DNA of 64,000 bases from Aphrocallistes beatrix (lineage: Eukaryota > Porifera > Hexactinellida > Sceptrulophora > Aphrocallistidae): NCBI GenBank assembly GCA_963281255.1, contig OY725488.1, forward strand, positions 1,178,001-1,242,000, given 5' to 3'. Shown one piece after another: positions 33,794-45,400 of this stretch. The notes below the pieces were generated by a model that was not told where the DNA came from, did not search any database, and was given only the letters and a program-made list of their open reading frames with translations. Positions within the stretch are counted from its first letter, which is position 1. Each line of letters starts with the position of its first letter. The position numbers and the translations under genes are program-made.

Positions 33794-34702
33794 TCACTTG
33801 CTATCATTGCAGGTCTGCTTGTGGGCATCAGCCCCGTATACGCGGTAGGACGGGTGGAGCGCATGGTAGGGACTTACAACAGATCTCGATTCGTCCCTTT
33901 TGGGAATGGGGCGTACTCTGGGGATTGTTGTATGCCTTCTAGACTCTCTGATTGCCTGTAGCCTGTTGAGATAGACCCTCGTAATCTCTGGGATCTCCTT
34001 GTTATCCAACTTTCTTAGAGACCCATGAGAGATCAAATTCTCACGATAATGCAAACAACTACAAACAGGATTATTTCTCAAGTCCAGATTACTCAGTGAC
34101 GTCATCTGAAACACAAAATTGACGGTTTCTAACAGGTCAGACATAATGTTTCTTCTGGCGTATAGGGTGCATAAGTTGGTAAGGATCGGTATTTCGCGGA
34201 TATTATCAATATTGTTCGAGCTTATATTCAAAGTAGAAAGAGTGTTAGAAATCGCACGAAGAGACAATGGATCGAAAAGTAGTTTTTCTCCAAGATCCAA
34301 CTTCTGGCCTTCAATGTGCAACTCTTTAAGGCATCCTAACTCCTCCAATCCCTCCACTACAGTGATCTGGTTGCCCGCAAGGTAGAGGTTAGTGAGACTC
34401 TGGAGAGAAGAGAGACCTTCTAGTTTGGAAATAAAATTATTTTGTAAGTAGAGGTGTGTTAGCCCGCGAGCAAATGCCAAGTTGTGTATCTTTCTAATCG
34501 AATTGTCGTAAAGATAGAGTGTGGTGAGATGGGTACACAGTTCAATTCCGTCCAGGCTAGAGATCCTATGCTCTGAGAGGTACAGGTGTGTCACGCGTTT
34601 CAAGTAGTCACCAACTGACTCGCCTCTCTTTAGATTCCAACGATTTGTACACTTTAAGAGATAGTCGGGAGTGAGACGGGACATGTTGCAAACATAATCC
34701 AC
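33794..34702 (-). CDS. PPP1R42: Protein phosphatase 1 regulatory subunit 42 (LRRC67/TLRR)
   Basis: This leucine-rich-repeat protein regulates PP1 and is found at centrosomes and in the manchette of male germ cells. Successive LRRs read VTHLYLSEHRISSLDG, LTTLYLYDNSIRKIHNL, LTHLYLQNNFISKLEGL, LTNLYLAGNQITVVEGL, and LSTLNISSNNIDNI. The family-specific insert LHIEGQKLDLGEKLLFDP and the LRR cap DLRNNPVCSCLHYRENLI both match the vertebrate protein. The first ATG is at 34702, but the family N-terminus (MVRLT in human) aligns with MSRLTP, so translation may start at 34684, six residues later. The last ~50 residues are basic and divergent. Single exon; 302 residues against ~310-350 in vertebrates. Confidence 0.92.
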   Translation of the reverse strand: MDYVCNMSRLTPDYLLKCTNRWNLKRGESVGDYLKRVTHLYLSEHRISSLDGIELCTHLTTLYLYDNSIRKIHNLAFARGLTHLYLQNNFISKLEGLSSLQSLTNLYLAGNQITVVEGLEELGCLKELHIEGQKLDLGEKLLFDPLSLRAISNTLSTLNISSNNIDNIREIPILTNLCTLYARRNIMSDLLETVNFVFQMTSLSNLDLRNNPVCSCLHYRENLISHGSLRKLDNKEIPEITRVYLNRLQAIRESRRHTTIPRVRPIPKRDESRSVVSPYHALHPSYRVYGADAHKQTCNDSK

Positions 34703-34820
34703 CTATCGTAAGGAAGAGAGAAGTTAATGCAGATAAATATTTGTAAAATGGAAATATGCTATTCTTTCAGGTACATAGGGTGTAAATGTTAGAAAAAGGT
34801 GCTTCTGTATAATTGAAGTG

Positions 34821-35039
34821 ATTATTCATTATGCTGAAACGAATATACTGAATATTCGGATCATTGTTCAAAGTGAGCAAACGAAAATTCGTTCAAATCA
34901 AAACTAGCCTAATTAGAAAAAAATATTCGTTTCCTACTTTTAAGAAATCAGTTAGTTATTTTTAAATGGAAGAATGCTCAAATAATCGTTCATTTGCAAA
35001 GGTACGATTTCGAATATTCGTTTCAGTCCTAATTATTCA
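34821..35039. mobile_element. hAT-like MITE with CTGAAACGAAT ends, perfect 8-bp TSD
   Basis: The element spans 34829-35031 (203 bp). The left end ttatgctgaaacgaat and the right end attcgtttcagtccta are inverted copies. The flanks at 34821-34828 and 35032-35039 are identical (attattca). It is rich in internal gaatattcg/attcgttc motifs and non-coding. Confidence 0.85.
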
Positions 35040-35371
35040 ATAAACCTCAGATATAAATGTAAAAAAACAGTTGAATCAGAGATCTACCCCTAATTCATTA
35101 GCAAAATCCAAAAAGCCTCATATTAATATTCCATCAAATTCCAATTTAATAAAACTGAAACCAATAACATATCTCAGTTTGAACTGGTCAATCGATTGTA
35201 TCTCCTATGCTAGGATGTATGTAAAATTTTAGTTTTCAAAAATATTTTGACATTCCTTCATCTAGTCGCTATTTCAAGTTTAGTTTGCCAACTAAACTAT
35301 ACGGTAAAATATTGTTAAATTAGTGGTTTGTTTATAACTTTATATCTTCACTCCAAATTAGCCAATGTTTA

Positions 35372-35592
35372 CTCAACTCCAGGCTTTCATCCAGGCGTAC
35401 TGGGCGCGCCTAGAGGCACGTATTTGGTCCCATGGATCATAATTAGGCGTATGATTTAGGCGCGCGGCATACGCCTACTTAGGCGCGTGGCATAAAACAT
35501 ATATAAAAATGCAGAGTCTAGGCGCGTAGAAAAATGGTGGCGCCCATTTAGGCGCATGACTTTGGAAAGCTGGATGAAACCTTGCTCAACTC
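35372..35592. mobile_element. hAT-like MITE with CAGGCTTTCATCCAG ends, perfect 8-bp TSD
   Basis: The element spans 35380-35584 (205 bp). The left end caggctttcatccag and the right end ctggatgaaaccttg are inverted repeats with three mismatches. The flanks at 35372-35379 and 35585-35592 are identical (ctcaactc). The interior carries about six aggcgc/ggcgcg motifs in an otherwise AT-rich setting. Confidence 0.88.
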
Positions 35593-36349
35593 TCTATACC
35601 ACTTACTACAAAGCATGTAAATATGGTTTCTCTACATAGAGTTTCCACAACCTAAAGACTTTCTGAGTTTGGCTAGCCTGGTATACATAGGGGGAGGAAC
35701 TATAATTTATTTACATGATTAACTTTAAAAATAATATTTTATTAAGACAAAATAGTAGGTACCTCTAAACTATCAAGACCTCCTCAGGGGACCTTCTATC
35801 CTGAATGGAATATGTCAATAGAAACCAAAGGATCTAAACAAAACGAGTCGTTGGAATCAACTAGCTTGAGTAGATTTGGAATATTTTTGTAATAAAGAAT
35901 AACCTTGGAATTTCCTTAACAAGATTTAAGACTTTAAAATCAAATTGTAAAGCAAGCATTTTTTATTATTATTCTTCTTTATATTATAGTAAATGACAAA
36001 AAATGTGTATACATCCAAAATTGGAGCTATAAAATAGATATCAAATAAAAAGTTGGATTATACAGATAGGTGTAAGGCCAGCATCTGATTACAATTTATT
36101 TAATATTGAGTCTAATCACTTCTCAGAACAACCAAGCACACAGTCCTGTAAATTACACGCTCAATGCAATAGCATTGAATAAGATATTGTATTAATGCTA
36201 CCTGGCAAAAATATAATAAATTAATATTTTTTATTTTTAAAAATTGAGTATACATGTAAATGATGGATACCTTGGAAACGAAGCAATTTATACCAGAATA
36301 TGAACTATAAAAGTACACATGAACGTAAACTGAACAGACAAGCGAAACG

Positions 36350-36751
36350 ATGACATCTTCGAAGAAATGCAATTCTAGAATGCAAGAGTTACAGTTACCC
36401 CTTCCAATTTCAGAGATAAGCAAACTAAATCCCAAGCTACTTAGATACAAAATGTCAGAAATGAACCTCAGTGAAGATCAGAAGGAGTCAGTACGGCGTG
36501 CCCGGAGGCTTGAAAGGGCAAGAATTTACGAACAAAAGAAGAGATCTAAACAAGAATTTGAGATCAACATGCTCGAAGCCGAGAGAAATGCTCTATTAGC
36601 GGTCCTAGATGATCTAAATGAGGAGGTCGCGCAACTTAGAAAGTTTAAACGTTTGTATGCTTCAATCGTGAACACGCAACAGACAGCTAAATATACATTC
36701 AAAGGGGTGGAAGGGTGCCAGCAGCAACAATTCAATACTCCAAATTTCTAA
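36350..36751 (+). CDS. Divergent Maf-like bZIP protein, 133 residues
   Basis: The layout resembles small Maf factors: an extended-homology-like segment (ISKLNPKLLRY ... MNLSEDQKESVRR), a basic region ARIYEQKKRSK where Mafs have NRGYAxSCRxKR, and a leucine zipper (MLEAERNALLAVLDDLNEEV, AQLRKFKRLY). The invariant Asn of the basic region is Ala and the Cys is Lys, so DNA recognition should be altered or lost, or the protein may act as a zipper partner. The family assignment rests on this alignment and is moderate. Single exon; the first ATG is used. A short Gln run ends the protein. It could also be an unrelated coiled-coil protein. Confidence 0.55.
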   Translation: MTSSKKCNSRMQELQLPLPISEISKLNPKLLRYKMSEMNLSEDQKESVRRARRLERARIYEQKKRSKQEFEINMLEAERNALLAVLDDLNEEVAQLRKFKRLYASIVNTQQTAKYTFKGVEGCQQQQFNTPNF

Positions 36752-37299
36752 CCACTGATAATGGATCCATTCGCCTACAGCCTAGTCCTTAATAACAGGA
36801 CCCTATACATATTAACTAAACATACAAGCCGCGAGCAAATTCGTAACCATTTGATAATATCAGCATTTGCACCTCTATTATTTAGTATGCATGATTCCTG
36901 CCAGGAATGACTTCAGTATGATATTCATATCTGACAATGCAATTACGCATCATTGATAAACTCGCATCTTATTCTTCAGCATTCTATCAAGCTATGACTA
37001 ATATTAATATATTGCTGTACATAATTAATTAAATATGCATATTTGCACGTATAAAAATAACAATAAACTATACTTAATACATTTTTATAATTTGCCCTTC
37101 AAAAGAATCTAAAATAAATAAAGCGGATGTAGGTAGAAGTATATGACTGGTATCGGCATCAAATTAGGATATAATAATCTCGTATTCAAACTGAAAATAA
37201 ATTTGACACCGTCTTCTTGTATAAAATAACAAAATGCAACCACATTAATAGAACACAATTATTACGTATATTTGTACAACATGAATTCAACTCGTAGCA
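36752..37299. other. Intergenic, convergent 3' ends
   Basis: AT-rich sequence between the convergent bZIP-like and isochorismatase-like genes. It must hold both 3' UTRs. No other feature seen. Confidence 0.35.
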
Positions 37300-38043
37300 C
37301 TACTTGAACTGTACAGAGGGGACAACGACACAGCCTGCCTCTCTCATATTTCTAACAGCCATATCGACTGGAGATATCCCATCAGACCCTACCCCAGCAC
37401 AATCAGCACAATTTTCCACTGGAGCACAACCGAATATATTTCCTTCCATATAATCGCTGAGACAGGATGGGCATCTCTTCAGGTAGTTGGCATCTCTAGC
37501 ACCACTGAGCTCAAGAGACACGACTACTCTCAGTCGATCAGAGAACCTTCTCTTCAGAGCACAGCTACTGACTCGTATGCAACTGGTGAGGGTGCAACCT
37601 CCCATCAATATGGTGTCCAACTGGGGATGAGTTAGCAACAGCGAATTTAAGTAAGTTTCAAAACCAAACGAATGAAGGATGCAATTTCCTGGTTTGAGAA
37701 AGATTCTGTGAGTTTTATTCACAAATCGGCTAATTTTCGGGTCTAAGTTTCTATCAGCCTCCAGATAGAAGGGGCAAATAGATAGAATGAGAGATTGATC
37801 TGTCGGGATTTGGCCTAGTAGTTGGGAACATCGTTCGAAACATTTATCAATGACAGTTACCCCATCTTTAAGGCAGTGAAAAACACTCTTTTTCCAACTT
37901 CCCACAGTGAAAGACTGCTGCAAGTCGATGAGCAGTAGGATCGTGTTGCAATAGTTGAGGGAGTAATTATCGATATTATCAATGCAGGATTGAGGAGACG
38001 TGGTTGTAGCCTCTGATGCCATATGACATAGAAATAAACGCAA
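37300..38043 (-). CDS. Isochorismatase-like cysteine hydrolase
   Basis: This 247-residue member of the isochorismatase/nicotinamidase superfamily uses an Asp-Lys-Cys triad. Here Asp40 lies in LLLIDLQQSF, Lys117 in FLKPGNC and Cys155 in GGCTLTSCIRVSS, the canonical GxxTxxC nucleophile motif. A Cys-rich insert near 190-217 (CPSCLSDY ... CAPVENCADCAGVG) has four CxxC-like cysteines and may bind a metal; that is unusual for the superfamily. The substrate is unknown. The first ATG gives 247 residues; Met8 (38022) is an equally good start. It is intronless, and a bacterial or fungal origin is possible but not shown. No partner genes nearby. Confidence 0.75.
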   Translation of the reverse strand: MRLFLCHMASEATTTSPQSCIDNIDNYSLNYCNTILLLIDLQQSFTVGSWKKSVFHCLKDGVTVIDKCFERCSQLLGQIPTDQSLILSICPFYLEADRNLDPKISRFVNKTHRIFLKPGNCILHSFGFETYLNSLLLTHPQLDTILMGGCTLTSCIRVSSCALKRRFSDRLRVVVSLELSGARDANYLKRCPSCLSDYMEGNIFGCAPVENCADCAGVGSDGISPVDMAVRNMREAGCVVVPSVQFK

Positions 38044-39459
38044 TCAAAATATCAAAATAGTAGCTCAGCGGGTGTGTAGCCAGGAGAGAATCCTAAATTG
38101 CATCCACTAGATCTACAGTAGACAAAATTTCAAGTATGTGTGATGAACTCGAGTTTTACTCGAATTAAAACCTTTTCGCCAAAACCGTGCTTAAGGCTGG
38201 TGGCATGTTCATATCGTTGTTGGAGTAAAATTTTCCTTTATAATTAACGGAAAACCGCCAAATTGTTAAACCTATTTCCGAATATGTTACAATACAAGAT
38301 TATTCAGTTGATTAATATTTTGATTAATTAAAAATTTGGGATTAGTTTGGCAAAAAAAAAAATACTTGTCAGCAGGGGCCGTCACAGGAATTTCCAAGAA
38401 AAATGGGGTCATTACTATGATTTGGCTTAGGTGATCGAATAAAATCCGGGGCCGCAGAATCAAACTCGGGGTAGGAGTTTTAATAACTACGTGTAATTTC
38501 AAACAATGTGCAATTTCAAACAATTATAATCATCATTAGAAATATATTTCTTCGCCGTGCGTTGATTCACTGAGCTGACTGATGTGATAAAATCGGAGGA
38601 ACAGCATTTTCCAGTTTGGAGAAATGCCTTATATCGGCGAAAATAATTAAGGAATCTTTTTTAAATGATTAATAGGGCTAATAGCAATAGCAATAGCAAG
38701 ACACATAACCTAACGGTAACTCCTGTTGCTTCTAATATTACTGGTTCAGATTATACACTAGCGGTACAATATCATCATGTACAATATCACAGCATCTAGT
38801 ACAAAAAGAATCAACTACTGGAGTCGAAAAACTCACTATTTAATGATACCTCACTTTGACTTTAACTCTATTCTATTTATACTAAAGAGTCAAGGTCCAA
38901 CATGTTAACGGTTTTCCCGCACAAAATTACTTAACCGGAAATGAATTAGCAAAACCCTTGGTTATTAAGTTGGTCCCTTCCCTTTCCCAATAAGCAACAA
39001 TAAAGACATAGTTTGTTTGAAGTATTCGATATCGAATCCAGAAGTGACATAATATAATAAAGAAATAAGGTACATTAACAGATAGTACAGTACTACTACA
39101 GCATGGCATTCAGGCCGTGTTAAATTCAACAAGATCCGAGACAAGGCTAAGAATTCCTAAAAATGTTGCTATGATTAAGAATGTCTGATCGAAAGCACTA
39201 AAAACCCGAAATAGAATTAAAATCTCTATGAAAAAAATATGATATAGCAGCGATAAAATTAGGTGATAAAATATAATCGTGTAAGGAGAGGATGAACACT
39301 AGATGGAAACTTAAAATGATTGGATCGAGCAATAAAAAGGGGGAATTGTCTCAAAAGCTGTAGATAAATCAGGGGACATTCCAAGAAGTGAGAAAGTTGC
39401 AAAAAATCGCAAACAGAGAATCTTCGTAGTTGGGGAATGATTATGAGATTTTGTGAGGT
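38044..39459. other. Intergenic region between hydrolase gene and RPTP 3' end
   Basis: 1.4 kb of AT-rich sequence without a supported gene. A small (aatagc)3 run lies near 38680. It should contain the RPTP 3' UTR and the hydrolase promoter. Confidence 0.4.
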
Positions 39460-42400
39460 TCAGTGAACTACGGTAGGGGTCCTGGGGGTTATGGGAGACT
39501 CCGAATGTCTTTTGACACCTGAGGGCCATGTAAAGCTTGAATAAGGAGTTGCCTCACTTCCGGGTAGGCCCGAGCAACCCCTTCCCAAGTTATTGTCCGA
39601 AAACGCGAACTGGAAATTAGGCTGTGGAGGGTTCGTTCGAATTGTGAGGTTCCCGAATGGAAATGCTGTAGCAGCTTCTGGGGTGAACTGCTGGACTTTA
39701 GTGAGGTAGCTCGCAGAGTTGCACTGAGTTGGACTCAACTGATCCGAAAAGAAAAAACTAGACTCTCCCTCGGCCTTCGGAGCTGCGGGGTTGAGATGGA
39801 CAGGAATGGGACAGGAAAGCGGCTCCGGAGAAGCGAGAGAGATGTTGGTGTTATTGGACAGAGTCAAACGCTGAGGAATGTTCTTCTTCTTCTTCTTCGG
39901 TTTAGGAGACTCGTCTTGAATGCAAGGAAAGTCGAAAGAGATCGGTTGGGTTCCTTTCAATGGATTTCGAATTTTTTCCAGTGGAACTTGGTCAAGAGAT
40001 ATCTCAGCAATATTATCAAGCGGAGAAATCGGATGGGAATTTTTTGATTTTACGTTTTGTGGGAATGCAAACAATTGACAGGTTGAAGTAGGGGGCAAAG
40101 GCTGGATCATCGGAGAGTCGGGATTTTCAGGTTCAATAAATGAGAAGGATTTTGGAGGGGATGTGAGGTTGGCGGAGGGAGTGGTGGGGATCTCATGGTG
40201 CGGTACCATATCTGGAGTATCCATACTGGATTCTTTAACCAGATTTTCGATGTATCTGTACGAACTGTCGTAGAACTTGGGAGGGTAGCCAGTGACCGGG
40301 CTCATCATGGAAGCGATAAATTCTTGGTAGCGGAATCTCTGTTTGGGAGAAATGAGCTCTTCGGTATACGAGAAGTGCGAGAGGGCGTGGTGCACGAATA
40401 AGTACTGGTCAAATGTTTGGATCATCGTGCCTCTAATGGAATGAATATACAATCAATCAATAAATAGAATCAAGCTATTTCATTAATAATTATTACTCAA
40501 ATGATCCTACCTGTCACGCCGCATTGAACAGAGAGTACCGAGTATGTCCACGTTATTATGTCTCTATTGGAGAAACATTCATTAATACATTCAACCTAAT
40601 TTGAAATAAGTTTTCATAATTGCGCTAGCTCGGCTTACCTGCAGCTGCTGTTGTCCGATATCAATGGCAATGTAGCAACCTGTTCTCCCAACACCAGCGC
40701 TAAAATATGAGAGAATAATACGGACATTATCAAGTAATTATCTAGTAGGATACACTCAAATTATCAAGCTAACCTGCAGTGAATTACGATAGGGCTGTGA
40801 TCTGTACCGAAATTAAGGTTTACATCTTTTATAAGTCTTAAAATCGGTTCTGGAGTAGATGGTACTCCGTGATCAGGCCAGGTGGTGTACCAGTAGTGAG
40901 TGACTATCCTGAAATCCGAGCTCTAAAGGATCATGATAAATAGAAATTGGGAAATAGCTAGGATTTATATTTGAAATATAAGCACCTGTGAGAGAGAAAC
41001 TTTGAAGCAGGTTTTTATGTAGTCGATTTCCTTGATCTGAGAGACGAGTGAAATGACAACGTCTCCATAGCGCTCTGTCTCCTTGTTCTGGGGCCAGTAC
41101 CTCTCGCATCTTGACTACAAATAAGTCGCTATTGTCAAAATATTTTTACATTCCCAATACGTTGAATAAAGCAAATAATGAACAAACCTTATCCATTTCT
41201 TCATGTGTGGTCACCATAACGATAACTCGACAGTTGTGTTCAATTATCATCCGCCAAAAGTCACCAGCCGTGTTCTTCATAGGACCTAATGAGATATGTA
41301 ATAAAACTTTCTAGTCAAATTTGACAGTTTTTCTAATTTTTTCCATTTTTTGGTTATTAAAGAAAAATAGAATAACAGAGAGGAATCGGTGTTTGGAACG
41401 TACCTTGAGCTGCAATGTAGGATCTCTTCTTGTCGAAGCCTCTGATGTAATTAGCATTGATATAATCAGTGGAGTCGTCGGAATTAACGATTTGGAGAAT
41501 CACCCGAGAGGATCGATCTGAAAATAAAATATAATTAGTTCGTGTACACTCACTCAATAAATTTAGTTTAATCATTGAATAATGTAATCAGATGGTTTCA
41601 ATTTTCAATTTGCGCAAATGGTTAGTGGTTGAATACTTGGAAAGCTTTGATATTGCAAATGGATTACGATAGCAAATATATACTGCGTTTATAACATTTA
41701 ATTAATCAAGGTTAAAGTTTGTCCTTACTTGGCAAGATGTCGGCATATCTATTCTTATTGCCAGTTCCAGGAATAGCTACTTTATCATTATTCATCGCGA
41801 CATTCTAGTAAAACAAAAGAAAATTAAATCAGTATGAATTAGTTGAATCATCACACTACACCAAATGTCACATGGGAGTGAACTCACAGAATATTCAATG
41901 GACAGATCATGTTCATTGGTTAGTAGCTTCACTAGTTGCTCAGCGCTCAACCTTCTGCTGAAGTCTAACCTAAAAGTAGCAATAGAAACAATTAGAAAAC
42001 CATTTATTTTATCAGAAAATTTATGATATGAATAATATTAATACAGAACTATCAAATGATCCAAAGCTCAATTTGAAATAATTTAGTCAGCAATTATCAA
42101 TAAATTCATTTACGAAGCTATCAATGTACAACTATGATTGCCGCTGGTTAGTTCAAATTCCTACTGAAACCAAACGATGTGAAGTAATTAAGTAGGTTCG
42201 ATAATTGCCTGCTAGATAAGATGTTGCAACAACAAGATCGTCTGGAGACAACCAAGCGATGAAAACTATTCTCATAGCTCATAAAGAAGCGTAAGAATCA
42301 CGATTGAGTAAATTACAAAGTTTGGTCAGATAGTCTCATCATGTAATGAGAATCAGGTAGATAGACCTACGTGGAGGAGTTGGTCTAGTCCAGACAAATT

Positions 42401-45400
42401 AAAACTGGCTGCAGCTGCACTAACTACCTCAATGAACTCGAAAACACGTATGGATAGCTTGCAATTCTTACAAACAAGGTAACCTCCAGACAAAACATGC
42501 CTGAAAATAGGCCTACCATATAAAGAATTTCCTTCTCAACTTCTCTTGAAGCAGAAAGATGATGTTTCAAATGAAATTAGTTACATAATTACGCCATCGG
42601 CGGGCTTAAATATTTAATTAAGAAGAATGTCTTCTTAATTAGATGATACTTACCTTGTCTCTGGTTTGACTGCGTCTGGCTGAGCCTCATAGGCGAGGTC
42701 AATAGTCAAATTAATCCCTCTCCGCAATCCCAATTGCTTAGATTTCTTCGTATCAAAACTATAAAACGAATACATTGAAGCTAAAATTTACAAATTCTAG
42801 ATTAGAAGGAAAAAGTGGTATTTAAAGGCGATAAGATTGAGATGAGATGTCGTAATAACAATCCTAGTGAAACTATTGTTCTATAAAGGATGTTGGTTAG
42901 TGATATATTATTCAAAATTAAAATTGAAACGAAATGGACCAAACTGCAACGTGTCTTTGTGTAAGCTCTGCTATTAGGTAGTAAAACAAATACTTACCTA
43001 CTAAAAAATCAAGTCGACGACAGACCGCAAATTATACCACATTCAGAATTTACCCCCTTAGTATTTAGACGCATTTCTGCATACATCCAAAATTAAGTCT
43101 GGTTTACAGTAGTAAGCATATTTTGTAAAAGAAATCACATTGTGATTACAAACTGTGTGAAATGTCAATTTGATGTGGTTGTTGCATAACTGTTTGGAAT
43201 AACAGAGGCTGAGAAACGAAATTGTCTGAATTATATTAGTAATGTGTATATATTAATTAAGCATACGTATACACAAATAAATGGTACATTTCTTTTAAAT
43301 TTTATGGAGGTGCAAGTGTCTGATTTGAAATTCTATTTTCTTTTAAGAATCTTAATTGAACGCTAGTTTTATTACACAGCCTGAAGAAATCTAATAAATA
43401 GCAAGAATTAGACCTACCTTGTAAACGCAGATTGGGATCTGTGAGAATAGCGTTCAGAGTGCTGGTACTCAAAAAGAGGGTCTATGGAGTTGGGAGCCTG
43501 TGAAGGAGGAGGAATAGCGGGCGCCTCATCTAGAAGGTTAGCTGGCGTGGCGGATGTCAGTCCAGGCCTCAAGTCCTCTCCAAAGCTTTGTGGGAGATCG
43601 AAAGTGAACACACTTGACTTATGAGTGACAGGAGCAGGGCTCGGAGGGGGACTGAAGTCGAACTCTGATGTCATAGGAATGTTTAATGGAGGTGGATTGT
43701 GTGTAATCGGAGAAACAGGATGAGTTTCTCGAGAGGTAGGGAGGTTATGGTAAAATGGATGAGGACTTGGATGGTTCGGGAGATTAATCATTAACAAGGG
43801 CTGCCCTGTGCGGTCGATTGGGCGGACAATTTCGTTGTTTTCGTAAGCCTCAGTAGAAATAGTTCGTTGTTGAACACGAGCCTCCTCCATAGAGCGAGGG
43901 TTGACCGGAGCAGGTCTTTTATTGCTGTGGTGCATTCCTGCGATCATGCGTAAATTCGTTTCAGCACCAGGGATTCCACATGATTGCAATCGTCGCTTTC
44001 GTCGATTTTGCATAATGGCACAAATGATGATTAAAACCTTAATAAAAGAAGTCTCTTATAATTAGCTGCAACACACTAATATTATGCGCAAGCAAACTTG
44101 ATATAAGCATTAGAAATGCGTTTAGTCTCTTTTATATAATTTCTACAGCAGGAAACAATGGTTAGATAGAGATTCCTAAATCACATTCAGAGATTCAACT
44201 TGAGGTAAATGTGTGCACACAAATATGTACTGTATTGTAAAGTTGGAATCTCTTGAGGAAGCACTAAAGCCATGATTAAAACCAAACTCGTAGAAAATGA
44301 GCATGAGACTAAGCCACACAATAAAACAGATTACATTGGCTTCTCAAACTACGTATTGGACACAGAATGTAGCAATTCTAATGCAGCCAATAGAATAGAA
44401 TAGATCATACTACGTGAATGAGTATGAAGAATATTATGTGAATATTATGTGAATATTAAAGTTTGACTGAAACAATTATAAGATTATTCTCCGAAATATG
44501 GCATGGCACTGACCGTAGACAAAAGTTAAGCAAATCATTTTGATTCAGATATCATCCAATAATCTTGAGTCAACGCGACACGTATGAGAATACAGTGGAA
44601 CCTCAGAATGACGACCATTTTGGGGACATAACAATACTGTTACTTTGGACAATTAATTGTTATATCATATTGTTAGTAGATTGTCAATATATTTGCCAAA
44701 TTAGTATTATTTTGCATTCACCAAGATTTGGAATCAAAGAAGAATGGATTGTGGAATTCAAAATAGCAGGGTGGTCGTATAATTCTGAAATTAACTAATG
44801 TCAGTGTCTATAAGAAGTCGAACGGGACTAGAAAAGTGAATCGTTATTTCGGGGTGGTCGTTACGGGGTTCCATTGTATAGTAATTTGAAGCTACGAGCT
44901 AAAATGGATATGGTATTTATCACTAGTTTGCTTCAGATTAAAATGCATCTTGAGGCGCTTCCTAGGGATTTTTACCATAGCTACGTACATTCTTTAGAGC
45001 AGATTTCATAACCAGGATACACAAAGCAATCCTGGGAAACAAGCTAAATTCCAGAAATCACCAGATATTGTGAATTTGAAACAATTTATAACTAGCTAAC
45101 CTCAAATGTTTGTTGAACAATTAATTACGAAGTACAATTATTGGAAGTCGAGAGTATAATTATATTCATGTAATTATATACGTGGATGCAGATTATTTAT
45201 AATAACTACTTGGTAGGCTGTTCCTAACGCTCTATGGGCATATTAATTTGAAAAATGAGTGACTCTCACAAAACCATGATTAGACTAACCAGGTTCGTTA
45301 ACTAAAATAACTGACAAGAATACGGGGATAATTTTGCAATGATGCATAAAATCAGCATCTTGTGAGGAAGGGGCATGTCTTAATTAATTTTAATAGTTCT

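Larger units (their letters stand above)
34703..36349. other. Intergenic region with two hAT MITEs
   Basis: This 1.6-kb stretch lies between divergent genes, PPP1R42 (minus) and the bZIP gene (plus). It holds the elements at 34829-35031 and 35380-35584. I see no gene. Promoters of both flanking genes must lie here. Confidence 0.5.

Noticed and set aside
36112..36450. 112-residue minus-strand frame overlapping the bZIP-like gene start
   Set aside because: Hydrophobic AT-rich noise overlapping the better-supported plus-strand gene.
42185..42215. ggttcgataattgcc resembling a tRNA T-loop
   Set aside because: No matching acceptor stem or A-box at the right distance.
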